From Aaosphaeria pasadenensis (Eukaryota > Ascomycota > Dothideomycetes > Pleosporales), in the NCBI GenBank assembly GCA_022813625.1, contig JAKLMB010000003.1, forward strand, positions 1,178,001 through 1,242,000: a DNA stretch of 64,000 bases, in the 5' to 3' direction. The translations under genes were made by a program, and so were the position numbers. Each line of letters begins with the position of its first letter. Position 1 is the first letter of the stretch. Below, in pieces: positions 1 to 12,500 of the stretch. The notes beneath the pieces are model-generated. The model did not search any database. It worked only from the letters and a program-made list of their open reading frames with translations, and had not been told where the DNA came from.

Positions 1-3000
1 TGAGCTGAAAGCATCCACTAAATCAAGAAATTTGGCAATGTGTATTGATGAATCATCCCGTCGGGATGATCCTTCCAAGAGTACGCGGTCACCAGTGCTG
101 TAGAGAAAGATGACGCTGCTTAGGCCTACGCAGAGCCGCAATCCCATTCTCTCCGATCAACGTGCAAGCTCCCTTTAGGCCAACCAACCAGACTTCTACT
201 GTATCATTGATACTCATATCTCTCTTTACTCAATAACTAATGCTAGGACCTAACATTCACTGTCCTTGGGTACTTAATAGTCGCTTGATTCTATCTATCC
301 GAGGAAGGTGGGCCACGGGAGGTGGCTACAAAATCCTGCGTAAAACCAAATGCAACCTCAAGCTGTGGCTGCCAGGGTGCGCGAGTCGACGAGTGAACGG
401 GATCTGCAAACTGTCGGCATAATGCCCCGTCTTTGCTAGATGAAGCACATGAACTCAGCTAAACTTTGCGCCTTCCACGAATGCGTTACGCATGTTCGCA
501 TCGCTTAGGACACCAGGGATAGTCACTAGTTATCTTATCAGCTTTGAGAGGTTGCGCAATATCTTGTATACGGATGCGCAAAATGGGATGATGTGCATCA
601 ACAAAGTGATGGCCTTCGGCGCCATGTGTTTGCATCAAGCCGTCGACGCAAGCGCCACCTATAAACTTGAGCGGCACGAACCTAGTCTGCCAGTCCCATT
701 GAGGACATTCTCGCGTTCTACCCCGCTTCAAATGCACTTGAGTTGTTGGTTACCATCCTTACAAAAGCAAAGTAGGCTGCCGATGGATGGTTGCGTTCTC
801 AATCCGTGGCACGCAGTCTTGGATTCGCGGGGCGAACGCATTGTCTAGACGCGAGGCTGCCCCAAAATGGCAATTACACCGTATTATCCATAGTGAATGT
901 CGACTTTCAACCGCAGAGCCGCATCGCATTGAGCATCGAACAAGGACATTGGCGAACGATGTCCGCACAATTGGGCAACGACAGCTTCACATGAACCGTT
1001 TGCAGTGCGCGGTTGGCCCGCTTCGCAATTACGAGTATCTACTTGCATTCCTCTGACATGGGGTATGCCGCCGCCCCGGGACTCGGCTCGCTATCGTATC
1101 CGCAACTTGGTTTAGCTGCCGTACTTGACGGGATAGAAAACGGCAAAGATAGACACCATGTGGTGGCTCATTCTGTGGTCCTTCAATTTTTTGTCACGCG
1201 CATAAGTGCAAATATGCAATCGAGTGCAGTTCGCTTGAAATCCACGAGTAGGAACGGGCGTGGGAACGGCCGACCAGATCTAATCAATCTCGCGCGTGTG
1301 GAAGGCATTACTGCTGGACAATGGTTTGGTAGAATTAGGCATCCCGTAGACCCTACACAACGGGATCTGTTCGGCTGTTTCTTGATCGGGTGACCAGTTG
1401 ATTGTAAGTATGTTCCCAAATGTATGTATATGTATGTATGGTGCTATTGTTATCCTAGACTAGCGATACGTACTTCCTTTTTAGTCCATTGTCCACATAC
1501 AACCTCTTCCAGGATTCGATCATATAGCCATCTTAATGGTGCAATATGATCAATGGCTATCTTTCCGCTAATTCAACAACTTGTGCGTTGGCTTGTTGAA
1601 GGAATCGAAAGGACTAGATTGGCTTGAGCTGTTCTGGGTGGGAGTGAGAAGCGGACAACGCGCAGATCGCGGCAACATTGCCGACCTCACTGAAGCTGAA
1701 TGAAACAATACGCTAGGTTCTAAGAGGTGAGTAACTATGATTATGGAGAACATTGTCCATGAATTGGTAGGCGGGCCATAAAATTTGACAGTTGTGTGTG
1801 ATATCTACTAAGTCGCGTCTCGACATAGTCATAGGATGTCCTTCGCCTATCGAGAGAGTCAATCTCCACTCGTCTTGATAACACCAAAGAATACTCTGTG
1901 CACGTCGCAGAAGTGCAGAGCGCTTCGTTTTTGCTTCTACCTGTATATACTCAAACAATTGCAGGTCCGTAGAATGTACCGACATCGCGATCACCGGGTC
2001 TTCTGTTGTGCTTGCTGCAGAACGGTCATCGCCTGAAGACAAAACCCCATCATCACAACTTATTGCCACGAGTCGATAGTTGTGTTTCTTAGCAGCTAGG
2101 TCATGGAGCTCCTTTGGATCAGTAAAATCATGTTCAACATTGCACGGACGAGATGATGCGTACGAAGTCGGCCGCACAACAGCGTGCGTCAAGACGATAG
2201 AATGTCCTCAGAAGAGAAACCCGCCGTAATCGGGGTTGCATCAAAGCTTCAAGTGATCAAACCAACCATTTGATGCAAACCTCAAAATTTATCACATCTA
2301 TATTTATAGGACACCCGCCTTCCCACCGTACACTGCGCATCACACAAGCACATACCTCGAAATCCCGCCTATACGACCACATCCCCAATCAACACCACCA
2401 CACACCATCCACGCATCCCCCAACGCACCCCCAGTCGAACCAAACCGAAACAAGCAACACCGCCTTCCGCTCCTACGCGAATCCCTCCTGAGTCCCCGTC
2501 TCCCTTCCGTCACCGTATCGTCTCAAAGCGGCCACCGTGTCTGGAGGAAACGACGTCCGCAACTCAGTGCCCTCCGCCCTTTTAGTACGTCCCGGCGGCC
2601 TGGCTAAGCGGGACTGAGCAGGCGTGGCGCGTGAGGCTGAAGAGAGGTTAAGTTGACGTTCGGCGTCGGTTGGAATCGGCGTGTAGGGGGTTACGCGGGC
2701 CTAGGTCCGAGAAGGAGGATTGGTGGGTGTGGTCGTTGCGCTTGGGAGGGTTGGGAAGGTTTTGCGAGGGTAGAGGAATGGGAATGACGGAGAGGAGGGC
2801 GTGTATGGAGAGTTCGAGGTGATACAAAGTAGAACGGATAAGTAAGGAGATATGTTAGATGGAGGGTTACATGGGTGCGTGGGAGGTCGGGGCGAAATGG
2901 TTCAGATTGATCGTCGGGTGTTCAATGGACTGTGGCCGAGAGGGAAGAGAGGGTCATAAGTTCATTGATATTTAACGATAGACGAAAGACTAGCTTATTC

Positions 3001-3356
3001 GAAGACGGTTCAACCGAAATACATAGTGTGTAAACCTGACCAGCGGCGTCTCTGTGGACTTGATTACCATTCCTCCAGTCTGCAGCCCAGCAACAAAGAC
3101 CTTGAAAAACAAACCTGTGGATAAAAGGGAGATAGATCAAAATGTATGTGCTCAAGAAGGTGATTAGTCTTGCATAGCAAGATGGGAAAAAGATAATTGG
3201 TCGTCCATGCGACTATAGTGGTAAGATCCTGCGGTGACGGAGGTTGCCAAATATATCGACATCTGTGGGATCCGACATGGTACCTGTGGAATATTGACCT
3301 GCGTCCAGCACTCGTAGTCGACGAGGGCGCTGCCCGTTGACATGGCAGATGGTTAC
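1..3356. other. Gene-poor stretch, no convincing gene
   Basis: I see no open frame with a recognisable domain or a clean start and splice pattern. The longest candidate is a minus-strand stop-free stretch at about 1713-2207. It has no ATG near its 5' end (it would begin at TTG) and matches no family I know, so it could at most be an exon of an unrecognised gene. A short TATG/TGTA microsatellite lies near 1418-1440. The part from 2500 to 2900 is G-rich on + and looks like ordinary intergenic DNA. Confidence 0.5.
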
Positions 3357-4751
3357 CTAGTAGGCATCGCCAATGTCCATTAAGTCCTCGACATCATCCA
3401 TCGGTGGCATATATATGCGCTTCTCCTTCTTCTCCTTCTTCTCCTTCTTCTTTCTCTTCACAGACTTCGTACCGGGGATGCGATGTTTCTTCCACTCGTG
3501 ATTTTTACATGCATCGGCACGATTGAACAAAACACCGCACTCCCGACAGGATGACTGCTCCAGAAGCATGTGCTTCAATTTGTAATGCCTGGTTCGGTTC
3601 CCCTTTGCGTATGTGCCCGTAAATACTTCCCCACAGTCGTCACAAGTCATAGAGGGGACATCATGTCTGGCTCGACTATGTTGCCTCATGGGGTTGGAAG
3701 GTAGTATGTGAGGTTGGTGCGACCCGTCGACGACAACATTGGATGCCTGAGACATCACTGGTAGTGGTGGTATGTAATGGCCTGTCGGGCTGTACGAAGG
3801 CGGATCCTCATAGTCTAGAGGTCCAAGAATGGATTCGAAGTTCTCCAAAGTATCTCCATATTGTTGGAGGGCCGGCATGTAAGTGTGGCCAGGCAGACCT
3901 CGAGAATGGCCTTCGAAGTTGTACCTGGAGTATGCAGCGTTCACATTATAGAGTAGATGTTGCCTCGAAACTTGTGGGTGCTGTATCGGAAAGGCTCCGC
4001 CATCATTGCGCATGTAGTGTTGAGGCTCGGGGATGTTTGCATTGGTGAATAGATTGTGCGATGGCACATCACTGTCGACTGCATGCTGCTTAGACGAACC
4101 ATTGCGAGCTGATGCTGATGGAGAGATTGAATCATTGATCATATTCTTCTGGTACATAGCCGCACCTGTTTGCTGGCCGTTCGATGGGATAGGAGCTGTG
4201 GGCGATCCGATCTGTCGGTTGCCATACGAGTAATGTGAAAGTGCGTGATCCATCTGTTGTCCATTGTAGAATTGAATTGGGCTAATAGAGGGAAGCTCGG
4301 GTGTATGACTCTTTGACATATCAGGGGTCATATAGCAGTGCGCAGCATGTATGCCATTGGGTGACATAGTGTTCGTAGGTGTACATGTTTGTTGGCTAAC
4401 AGGGGAAGAGGCATCGGCAGTGGTCATGGATAGCGGGCTGGTGGCTGAATGTGGCGGGGAAAATGCTGGGGAAGCTGTATTTGTTTCTAGTGAGAGAGGT
4501 CGAGCTTGACTCTCGTGCGTCCAGTGCAGGGAATGGCAAATTCCCTGCGAACGAAGCCCATTGTATCCTTCATCAGATTGACGAGAACTAGGTTCATTAC
4601 TGGCCATTGTACCAGAGCGGAGGTACACAGGAAGCTCCCGGGGGGGTTCATCTCCTTGGAGCTCTACAGCGGATGTGCAAACTCCAAGCTCATAAAAGCT
4701 GTTGCGCATAGGTCGGCTGTTGCGCATAGATCCGCCCCGATATCTGTGCAT
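3357..4751 (-). CDS. C2H2 zinc-finger protein, probable transcription factor
   Basis: Single-exon gene of 464 residues. The frame stays open upstream to beyond 4874 but has no ATG there, so I chose the first ATG at 4751, which has A at -3; the sequence before it looks like 5' leader. Two C2H2 fingers lie near the C-terminus. The first has CDDC at about residues 370-373 and a longer-than-usual spacer to its histidines. The second begins CREC at about 402-405 and ends in HEWKKH. A lysine/glutamate tail (KRKKKEKKEKKEKR) follows and is a likely nuclear localisation signal. The long N-terminal part is Ser/Pro/Gln/His-rich and disordered, as in fungal regulators. DNA binding in the nucleus is inferred from the fingers; targets are unknown. 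Confidence 0.82.
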   Translation of the reverse strand: MHRYRGGSMRNSRPMRNSFYELGVCTSAVELQGDEPPRELPVYLRSGTMASNEPSSRQSDEGYNGLRSQGICHSLHWTHESQARPLSLETNTASPAFSPPHSATSPLSMTTADASSPVSQQTCTPTNTMSPNGIHAAHCYMTPDMSKSHTPELPSISPIQFYNGQQMDHALSHYSYGNRQIGSPTAPIPSNGQQTGAAMYQKNMINDSISPSASARNGSSKQHAVDSDVPSHNLFTNANIPEPQHYMRNDGGAFPIQHPQVSRQHLLYNVNAAYSRYNFEGHSRGLPGHTYMPALQQYGDTLENFESILGPLDYEDPPSYSPTGHYIPPLPVMSQASNVVVDGSHQPHILPSNPMRQHSRARHDVPSMTCDDCGEVFTGTYAKGNRTRHYKLKHMLLEQSSCRECGVLFNRADACKNHEWKKHRIPGTKSVKRKKKEKKEKKEKRIYMPPMDDVEDLMDIGDAY

Positions 4752-5015
4752 CTTTCGAAGCGTTTTCGAGAACCTTCGGCCCAGATCTTGGAAACACGAA
4801 GATTTGGTATACAATGGTTGAGCAGTGTTTTCACTACAGAGAGATTCTTCTTCAGATCTGTTTGAAGGCAACACCGACTGGCGGCTTAGGTGATGCGCTG
4901 ATCTCGTGCAGAAGCAGGGCTCGTCGGGAAGTTGTTGTGAATATCCACAACGTGGCTTCTGCTTTGAGCGATTGATACTGAGTGATATTGATGTGAGTAC
5001 ACGTGGTGTTGTGGC

Positions 5016-5058
5016 AAAGAAATGGGAAGAAGAAGAAATAAAACGAAGAAGAAGGGGA
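5016..5058 (-). promoter_or_regulatory. Pyrimidine-rich tract upstream of the C2H2 gene
   Basis: GAA/AAG-rich on the plus strand, hence a CT-rich run on the coding strand about 270-310 bp before the chosen ATG at 4751. Such tracts are common near transcription starts in filamentous fungi. The role is inferred. Confidence 0.35.
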
Positions 5059-8000
5059 TTATACGGACTCTAAGACAAAATAATGACCCTCAAAGCCGAT
5101 TCGCACTCGCATCGTTGCTTCTTGTACAAAGTCAAATGGAATAAAATTGCTGAGAGGGAACCGCGAGCATACATAGCTTTATCCTGAATCGTCGTCTCCT
5201 CAATTCAACATTATGGATTATGCAGTCCAAGTCCAGCGGGACTCATTAATAATTGCAACAGGACACAGCGCGAGCATATACAGTCGACCTCTTAGCATCT
5301 CAGGTAAAATGTGTAACAAGCAATGTTCAGGATTGCATTGTATTCTGATTGGTAAAGCCAACGGCACGGTTGATGGAAAGGGCGAAAGGGCATACAACGT
5401 GGCACAAAGTATCTGTTGCACTGAGTGCCATAGGTGTGATTGCTTTTTCCGTTGACCTCCTCATTTTGATCATTTGAATATGTTTGGTTGCCCTGTTTAT
5501 CTTCGGAGGACCGCACAGAAAGCGACGCGTTGTGTTGTGGAGCCAAATCTGGCAGCGAGGGTCCCATGCTGGAAATTAGGGGCGACGTGCCTTGGGCCCA
5601 TCAGTGAGCAATCAGATTCGAGCAGGAATACATCCAGAGCCAGCCATTTGCCAAAACTGCCCTCAGGACTGATGGATCACATGTTTGCATGCACTGGTAG
5701 CCAATTCCGGTGAACGGAAACGATGCCGGGATGTTGCGAGAAGCGAAGTACGTCGAAGTGGTGACTTTTTTGAGATATCGGCGAAGGCCGGTGCTGCCTA
5801 AGGGTTTTAGTGGCGAATATGGTATCGTCCAGAAGCTGTTCCGTGACGGTGAAGGTTTGCTTGCATTCTGGTAGAAATCGGCTTCTCACTGTTGGTCGGA
5901 AGAGGTTGGTGATTCCCATGATGGTTTTCGCGGGAATGCGTTCGACATCCCTGTAAGCAAGAGATATTGAGCTGACCGGTTTTGCGTCGATCGAAATTAT
6001 CGGATAAAGCAAGTTTGAATATGAATTCTTGACGATTGCAAGAATTCTCCTCTGTAGCGAAAGGCCATTTCAATTCGCAAAAGTGATGAGGAGGCACTGG
6101 CATATAACCATTCTTCATGATATGGCATAGCCTTCATCTTTTGGGGGCTATGAAGGCATTTCCTGATGAAATTACGAGGACGACCTATCAGATCTATCTT
6201 TTCGGCGCTCTCGAGGCTGCTCACAAGGCAGACTCGGGCCTGACCCCCAGTGTGACGCAGTTGATGTCTTAAGACTCAGCCTACACTAGTATGTACCTAG
6301 GTATGTATGTACAGGGCAGAAAGAACAAGCCCAACCCAATTCGGATAAGCAATCATTACTTGAACGTTTGCACAAGGCTGTACATCAACAATTGCATCTG
6401 CCAGAACTTCAACCGCAGGGCATCGACAGAGCTATGTAATCGTGATATCTATTAGCATGGGAGCTTATGGAATACATACCAACATTCGCATACCATTCCT
6501 ACACGGGTACATTGCATGTGGGGCTGCACCAATGCCACGCAGGAGATAAGTGAGTAATTGCGATTTGAGAGTGCGATGGGGGTGAAACAAATGGTCTGCT
6601 CCCCTACAGTCACCACGGTGAAGTTCTTGGATCAGCATTGAAGGACAAAACCTCAGCCGGAGCAATCTTGGTATTCCTTGAGGGCGGCCTCAACTGTAAA
6701 TGCAGTCGAGAAGCAGGTCCAGGGTGACTTTTGCCCCTATCATTTCAGCCCTTATCGTCCTATCCGGTTAGATAGTATGCACGCTTGCACAGATGATAGA
6801 ACAATCACCGGGAGTAGTGACGTTGTATGGATGTACCTAGGTACGTATGACCATACGTACATACAGGCGGATGCAGCATAACGACCCCCGTGCAGGGAGT
6901 GGTAGGAGCACGAAGAGTGAGCGAACAAGCGAGTAAGTGAGTGAGTAAGAGATGATGAATTACTCTATACTCGGTACGGAGTACCCATGGAGGGGATAGG
7001 AATGATGAGGCTCTTGATGATGTTTGATGTCTCAACCACCCGTTTCCATTTCCCCCCGCATTTGCATCTGGTGTCGTCGTTCAGGGCCTGGGGGTCGGTA
7101 GGCCTGTGCACCCCTTCCCTGTCCTTATATCTGGTCGAAATAAGTCTTTGCACATCCTGTCCTTCTTCTCCTTCTCTTCCCCAGACCATGATTCTTGAAC
7201 ATGCATTAGGTACGTGGGCACAAATCGAACGATTTCTTCAAACCAATCTCACCTTCTGCTGTGTAACCTTGATTCGTCGCCCTGAAAATTGGGTTGCTGC
7301 ATCGATTTTGACGCCCTCATAATCTACTCTCCACGCATGCCCCGCAGCTGCCTGTGGTCATGGGCAACCAATAGGCTGGAGGCTATGCCGTTCTGCGCAA
7401 ATCGTCCGATCCGCAACTTCAGTCTTGGTCAATTACATCACAGAGATCAAGATACGATACGAAGCACTTGCGCACAATTGCAAGAGCAGTTTCTGTCCGA
7501 GTCTAGATCATTACCAATCCCGCCCTCGCCCTCTTGGCTCACAAGGGCAAATGTCGTCTTAAATGTCGTACAGTTCCTTAAGCGCGTATAGAGATATGCG
7601 TACTCTTCTAGGGGATGCCGCGTAGGCTCATACTTCCATCGACCGCCTCGATTCTACCAGCCTGTTTTGCCCATGCATTGATTCTGGCCAGGGCCGCTGA
7701 GCATCTTAGCAATGAGTGCTTACACCAGTCCTGCGGGACTGGGCGAACACCTAATGCCACGTCAACCAGTAGGATTCTTTTGGCCATGGGCTCGTTTCCA
7801 TCAGCTTGGGGCACTTGATACCGCTTATCTGACCCGTGCAGGCTCCATGAAGCGCTCGCTCCAGATACCACCATCGCTACGTGTCAGTCCTTCAGGAATT
7901 CCTTATATCCTTATGATCCGATATACATATCACGCGTCCTTGTACGCCTACCGTAGGCTGAATCCTGAGTCCTGAGTATTGCGGTCATTTCCGAGTCCTA

Positions 8001-8240
8001 TCCACTCAGTCATTGGAAGCATGACCTGCGAACCTAAATGAAAGCACCACTCCGCATCGTACCGTTCCGAAGCCAAGGCACATACTTCCATCTCATTTTG
8101 CCGTTCGAGTCTGTGAACAGACCATCACCAAGTTGAAATTAGTAGCCATTGGAATCGTTTGGTGGGATACTCTTCGAGTCTTTTGAATGACCGCAGCTTC
8201 TACGACATCATCTGCCGGGTGCAGGGAATCTTGTTGCTTC
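5059..8240. other. Gene-poor stretch with palindromic intergenic motifs
   Basis: No supported gene. Minus-strand frames at 5677-6224 read somewhat protein-like but cannot be joined by credible splice sites and match nothing I know. A GAGT/AAGT-type low-complexity run sits at 6913-6952. The recurrent TACCTAGGTA and TACGGAGTA motifs occur here (listed separately). Confidence 0.45.
6294..6983. repeat. Cluster of short recurrent palindrome-like motifs
   Basis: TACCTAGGTA (a perfect palindrome) occurs at 6294-6303 and 6834-6843, and TACGGAGTA at 6975-6983. The same words recur near 21.9, 25.5-27.0 and 49.3 kb. All copies lie outside the genes identified here. Confidence 0.6.
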
Positions 8241-8803
8241 CTATTCTTTCCTTTTCACCTTGATGTGACCTACTCCATCCCAAGGTCCCTGTCTCTTATC
8301 TTCGTGGAGCCAACTGTCTATAGCACCTACCGGTGCAACATTATCATTCATTTGGAGAAGATCGGCCAGACTTAGGAGATGTCTTTTCGGTTGGTGATGG
8401 TGCTCTTGATACGTATGTGTTGCCTGCTGATTGTTGGAAGAAAGATGATGATAGTTGTAATTAGGTGCATTTCTACTTCGTGTGTCGGATGTGTTGGATT
8501 CCGCTTGGCCCCACGAACGGGTGACAGCACGCCATTCGTATGCCTTGCGAGATGACTTTGAGGGATCATAGGTGTTTGAATGTTCGCCATCCGTTCGAGC
8601 TTCATGGTCGTTATAGTAAGGTCGGTTTTGATTGCTTTCGGTCTGTTCCCCTGCGAACTGTTCAACGAATGTTAGCTGCAATGATGACCATGGAGATGGA
8701 TACTCACCTCTCGTTTTCCAGCATCGTACTCTGAAATTTCTCGTTGCGTACCCTGGGTTTCTGAAGTTCGCCTTCGCCGCGAATGTTTATGTTGGGGCTG
8801 CAT
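8241..8803 (-). CDS. Hypothetical protein, two exons
   Basis: Exons 8708-8803 and 8241-8657 join in phase 0 to give 170 residues. The 50-bp intron has a GTGAGT donor, a GCTAAC branch site about 15 nt before the acceptor, and a CAG acceptor. That is strong evidence of a real gene although I do not recognise the protein. It is very hydrophilic: an Arg/Lys-rich N-terminus, a middle rich in Asn, His, Tyr and Gln, and a C-terminal half with a short ordered-looking piece (HLLSLADLLQMNDN) ending in KVKRKE. There is no signal peptide or membrane segment. Further upstream exons are possible. Confidence 0.55.
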
Positions 8804-10483
8804 TGTGTCTACTTCGTAGAAACTTAAAATCGGGTCTATAGTTCCAAATGTAGAAGCTTGTATCCACGAAGTTGGCGTGAGAAATGACTGGATAGACTTC
8901 AGGTTGTGAAAGAGTCAGACCTCGATCAAGATATAGTCCGTAGAGAGGGCAATCACACGCACACAATCAAACGCAGAAGTGGTGGAATGAATTGCTTTCG
9001 GATTATTAGTATCCGCTAGACCACCATAGAAGTACGTCGTCACTTACGTGCCTCAGGCCTAGGCAACCTACATACACACTCATCCTCACAACCGGCAAAT
9101 CTTGTACACGTATTGAGCGCCTATCCCGATGACGAGTCATGCGGCCTGTGACTACATCCCACTTGCACGTTCCTCGCTTCCATTGAGGTTGACATTCGTG
9201 TCGTGTGTTGGTTGCCAAGGGCTGCAAGAAGGCAAATGGTTTTACATCCTCAAGGACAATTATAGACCTGGGATAATCCCATGGCTGATGCCTTTTGCAG
9301 AAGTCGCATTGCAGAAGTCGTATTGAGGAAGGGTGTTTCTGTGAATAGTTCCTTCGGGACGGTCAGATAGGTACATACGAAGAGACCCTTGCTTGCGGCA
9401 TCTGGAAATCATATCAAAAGGCAAAAGGCTCGACAAACCGGTCAAGATCTGTTGCTATACTATGTACGAAACGGGAAATAATCACGGCTAATACCCCAGA
9501 AAAGGGTTGCAGCAAATAATTACACAGTCCTTATTGGCTGTTGTGTAATCCTTAATTGAAGCAATTCCAAGCGAGACACCTAAGCCGAGGTCTTTCTATC
9601 TTCCTTATATGCATCTAAATGGGTCAGATAGCTGAAATGAATAGATGACAGCAAAATGGTTGAATTCAAATATCTATTCCTGGGTGGTCATGGTGATTTG
9701 ATGCTCTGCTTTCGCTGATCGGCGTACACGAGATTGGCGGTAAAGGTGAACATCAAGGGCGGAACCCACCTTGAACAAGTAGACATCTATAGGTGAGGCA
9801 AAAATAGCACCGTCACGGACACAAAAGGTAGTAGCCATGAATCCAATAGCGCACTATTACTATATTTATTTCCACTGTTTACGAGCGATTTGCAACCTGT
9901 TGTTCCTATGACGCAGGCAGGAGTCTTTGGGATTAGGAAGGTTCCGTCTTCCAGGTGTAGGTTGTAGGGCTGACAGGGATACTTGCAGATCTACGGTCTA
10001 CCTGCATTGCTTACGGGGCCTTGACCGCCAATACCCTTTCCTTTCCCATACACGATATGGGTGGTCTTATGAGATGCGGCGATAAGAATAGCACAGATAC
10101 GAATAGAAGGTACCCTTGCATGAAAGCGCGTGCATAGGACAGCCAGTCAGATCAGAGATTCGCAAAGGGAGCATTGTATTGGTCGTATTGTGTCCCACGG
10201 TGTAGAGAGACATCTGACAAATTGTGGGTTATTGATTATAGCTTTCTGTCTATTTCAGAGTGGCATTGAGGATCTTCAGCCCAACGCTCCCGGGGTACAA
10301 GGCCTCACGGCTGATGAGCCAGATACATCGAAAAAGAACATTTATCGAAGAATTTTAACCGGTGCAATGATTGGACCCTTGACCTGATTATCATGCCTGT
10401 TTCCAATTGACTTAATCAACATAGTGTTCATCCTCCTACGTATTTTGTCGACCCATATACACGCTTGTCCCGCACTCAGGTTC
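8804..10483. other. Intergenic stretch, nothing supported
   Basis: Only short frames without family resemblance on either strand. It separates the hypothetical gene from the 3' end of the F-box gene. Confidence 0.5.
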
Positions 10484-11995
10484 CTAATCTGTTAGCAAAG
10501 CGCTTGGATTTCCAAAGTTTGATGAACTTACAAAGTATCTTTCACCCGAATCATTCACCATGACACTACCACTGTATTGCCAATATCTCCTTTCAAAACC
10601 GAGAAAGTCCTCGAAATGGTCGTCTCCGACCATAACCTCATTGACAAACTTGATAGAAAACGGGAGAATGACGGTGTTGTAGAGAACTTCATCTACCAGA
10701 TTAGCCCAACAGCCGTTGAAGAGACTACAGTATTCGAATCGCAGTGATCGAAGGGTACCATGATGCCGCGAAATTAGGTTCTTCAATTGTTGCTCTGAAG
10801 CGTACACCCCTCCTAAGCTTATCGAGCTTAGATTTGTCCAGCTCTGGTCGAGGCCCAAAAAGGAGAACAATGGCTGATCACAGGGAACAACATGGCCGTA
10901 TGTCTTCCGAGGGCTAGGCTCCCAATGGGATATGTTGAATACCAAGTCACGCAATTCAGTGGCATAACCAAGTAAATGGGAGAGGTTTCTGAGATGTGCG
11001 CGCGGACTGCTCTGTTCACTGGAACCACTCAAATCGACACGGCCACCTCCAGGATGATGTAAGGAGAGATTTAGCTCGAGCTTATGGAGGTGACGGAAGA
11101 AGAACTCTCCAGCATCGGCGAATTGGGGGTCGGGAAAATCGAAAACAAAGGTCGTGAGTTCGGTTCCATGCTGTCTTGGGGATAATGGTAGGACCCGAAA
11201 TTCTCTGACTTTCGAGTATTGAGACTGATGGACGGCAGCGATAATGTGATGAATCCCCCATTGTGTAGATTCAATGTATTCCTGTGTTCCGAAGCTGAGC
11301 CATCCTACACCAGGTAGCCCACGTGGGATCATGTCTCTCACCACCTTGGCTTCCTTTGGGACCTATATATCATTAGATCATGCCTAATGTGTATTGCCTC
11401 TATGGCCATCACCATAGTGAAGTAGAACGACGAAGCAAATTAGAAGTACAACATACCTGGCGTGGTTCGGGGCAGTACACAATGGTAGAGATGTTCGGAC
11501 AATTATCGAGCACCCGGGATATCTCGTGAAGGAGTATGTAACTCGTTCGGATTTCTTCTTGATCATTGTACATATCCTTATAGCGACGGAACCTTTGGGT
11601 TATCAGCTACATTAGGAACTCGTACCTGTGAAAAGAACGTTCTTGATGAAAACTTACCTGTTGCGCCTGTGGAAGAAGTTACCAGGGGCATCGGGTAGAT
11701 AATAAGGTTCAATGTCGTTATACTGTTGTTCGCTCGCCGCGATACCTCCGTGATATACCGATGCATCGAATACTAGCTCCTTCACGTACTTTTGTAGAGT
11801 AGCATTCGTTGATACTGCTTGAAATGCGCCGAGAGCCTGGTATCTTGTACATGCAATCATGGACCTGAAGAGCAGCGGAGCGGCATTGCCGCTACTTTTC
11901 CTGTCCAGCAGACGAACTTGCTTGAGGTCGATTGGGCTAAGGTAGTTGAATATCTCGATATGTAGTTCAGCTGGCAACTCGCTGAAGCAGCCCAT
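10484..11995 (-). CDS. F-box protein
   Basis: Three exons (11658-11995, 11457-11592, 10484-11362) join in frame to give 450 residues. The start is the ATG at 11995 (A at -3); the frame continues upstream only to a TTG. The first residues hold an F-box: FSELPAELHIEIFNYLSPID, followed by a VRLLDRKS stretch, typical of proteins that bind Skp1 in SCF ubiquitin ligases. The remaining about 400 residues resemble the variable substrate-recognition part of Pezizomycotina F-box proteins, with leucine-spaced segments but no clear WD40 or Kelch repeat. The intron 1 donor is GTAAGT and the intron 2 donor GTATGT. The substrate is unknown. The gene lies tandem to Swi10 on the same strand. Confidence 0.75.
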
Positions 11996-12500
11996 ACTGG
12001 CAAGTTGCTGCGACCGTTTTCGTGAGGCTGTTGATGCACGTTCGTATGCGATTTTATTTTGAGAAAACAAAGGTGGATCTAGCGACAAGCTGATGTGCGC
12101 CAATTCGCGTACATGTATAGTTGTTGAGGGACATGCTCAACCCAGTGCTACAATGTCGTGAGAGTGAAGGCAACGCAGAGTGGTTGTGTTAGGCAACAGA
12201 TGGGTGTTGAACGATCAAGACCGGATCAACCAATGGGAACGCTTCCCGGATCTGGGGTAAAGCTGTGCTCATCGAGCTATTTAGGTGCACTCGCAAATAT
12301 TATCAACACACACAATTATCATTTGTTCCACCAAGGAAAAACATTGTGAAGTCCAACGTAGCGGTATGATACGGATGAGATAAAGATGTTTTTAAAGCTT
12401 GTAAATATGTAGTTCGCTATTACTGCATGTCAACACTCGGAACAGCGAGATACAATGTATTCTCGGCAGTAGTGAGTATCTTACGGTCACCGGAAGCAGA

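Noticed and set aside
1713..2192. Minus-strand 159-codon frame
   Set aside because: It starts at TTG, has no ATG before the upstream stop at about 2208-2210, shows no splice partner and resembles no family.
5677..6224. Overlapping minus-strand frames that read somewhat protein-like
   Set aside because: No splice sites join them in frame and no domain is recognisable.
10484..10560. A possible 43-bp extra intron near the end of the F-box gene (GTAAGT ... CTAACAG)
   Set aside because: The branch-like CTAAC abuts the acceptor, leaving no room for splicing; reading through gives a simple stop.
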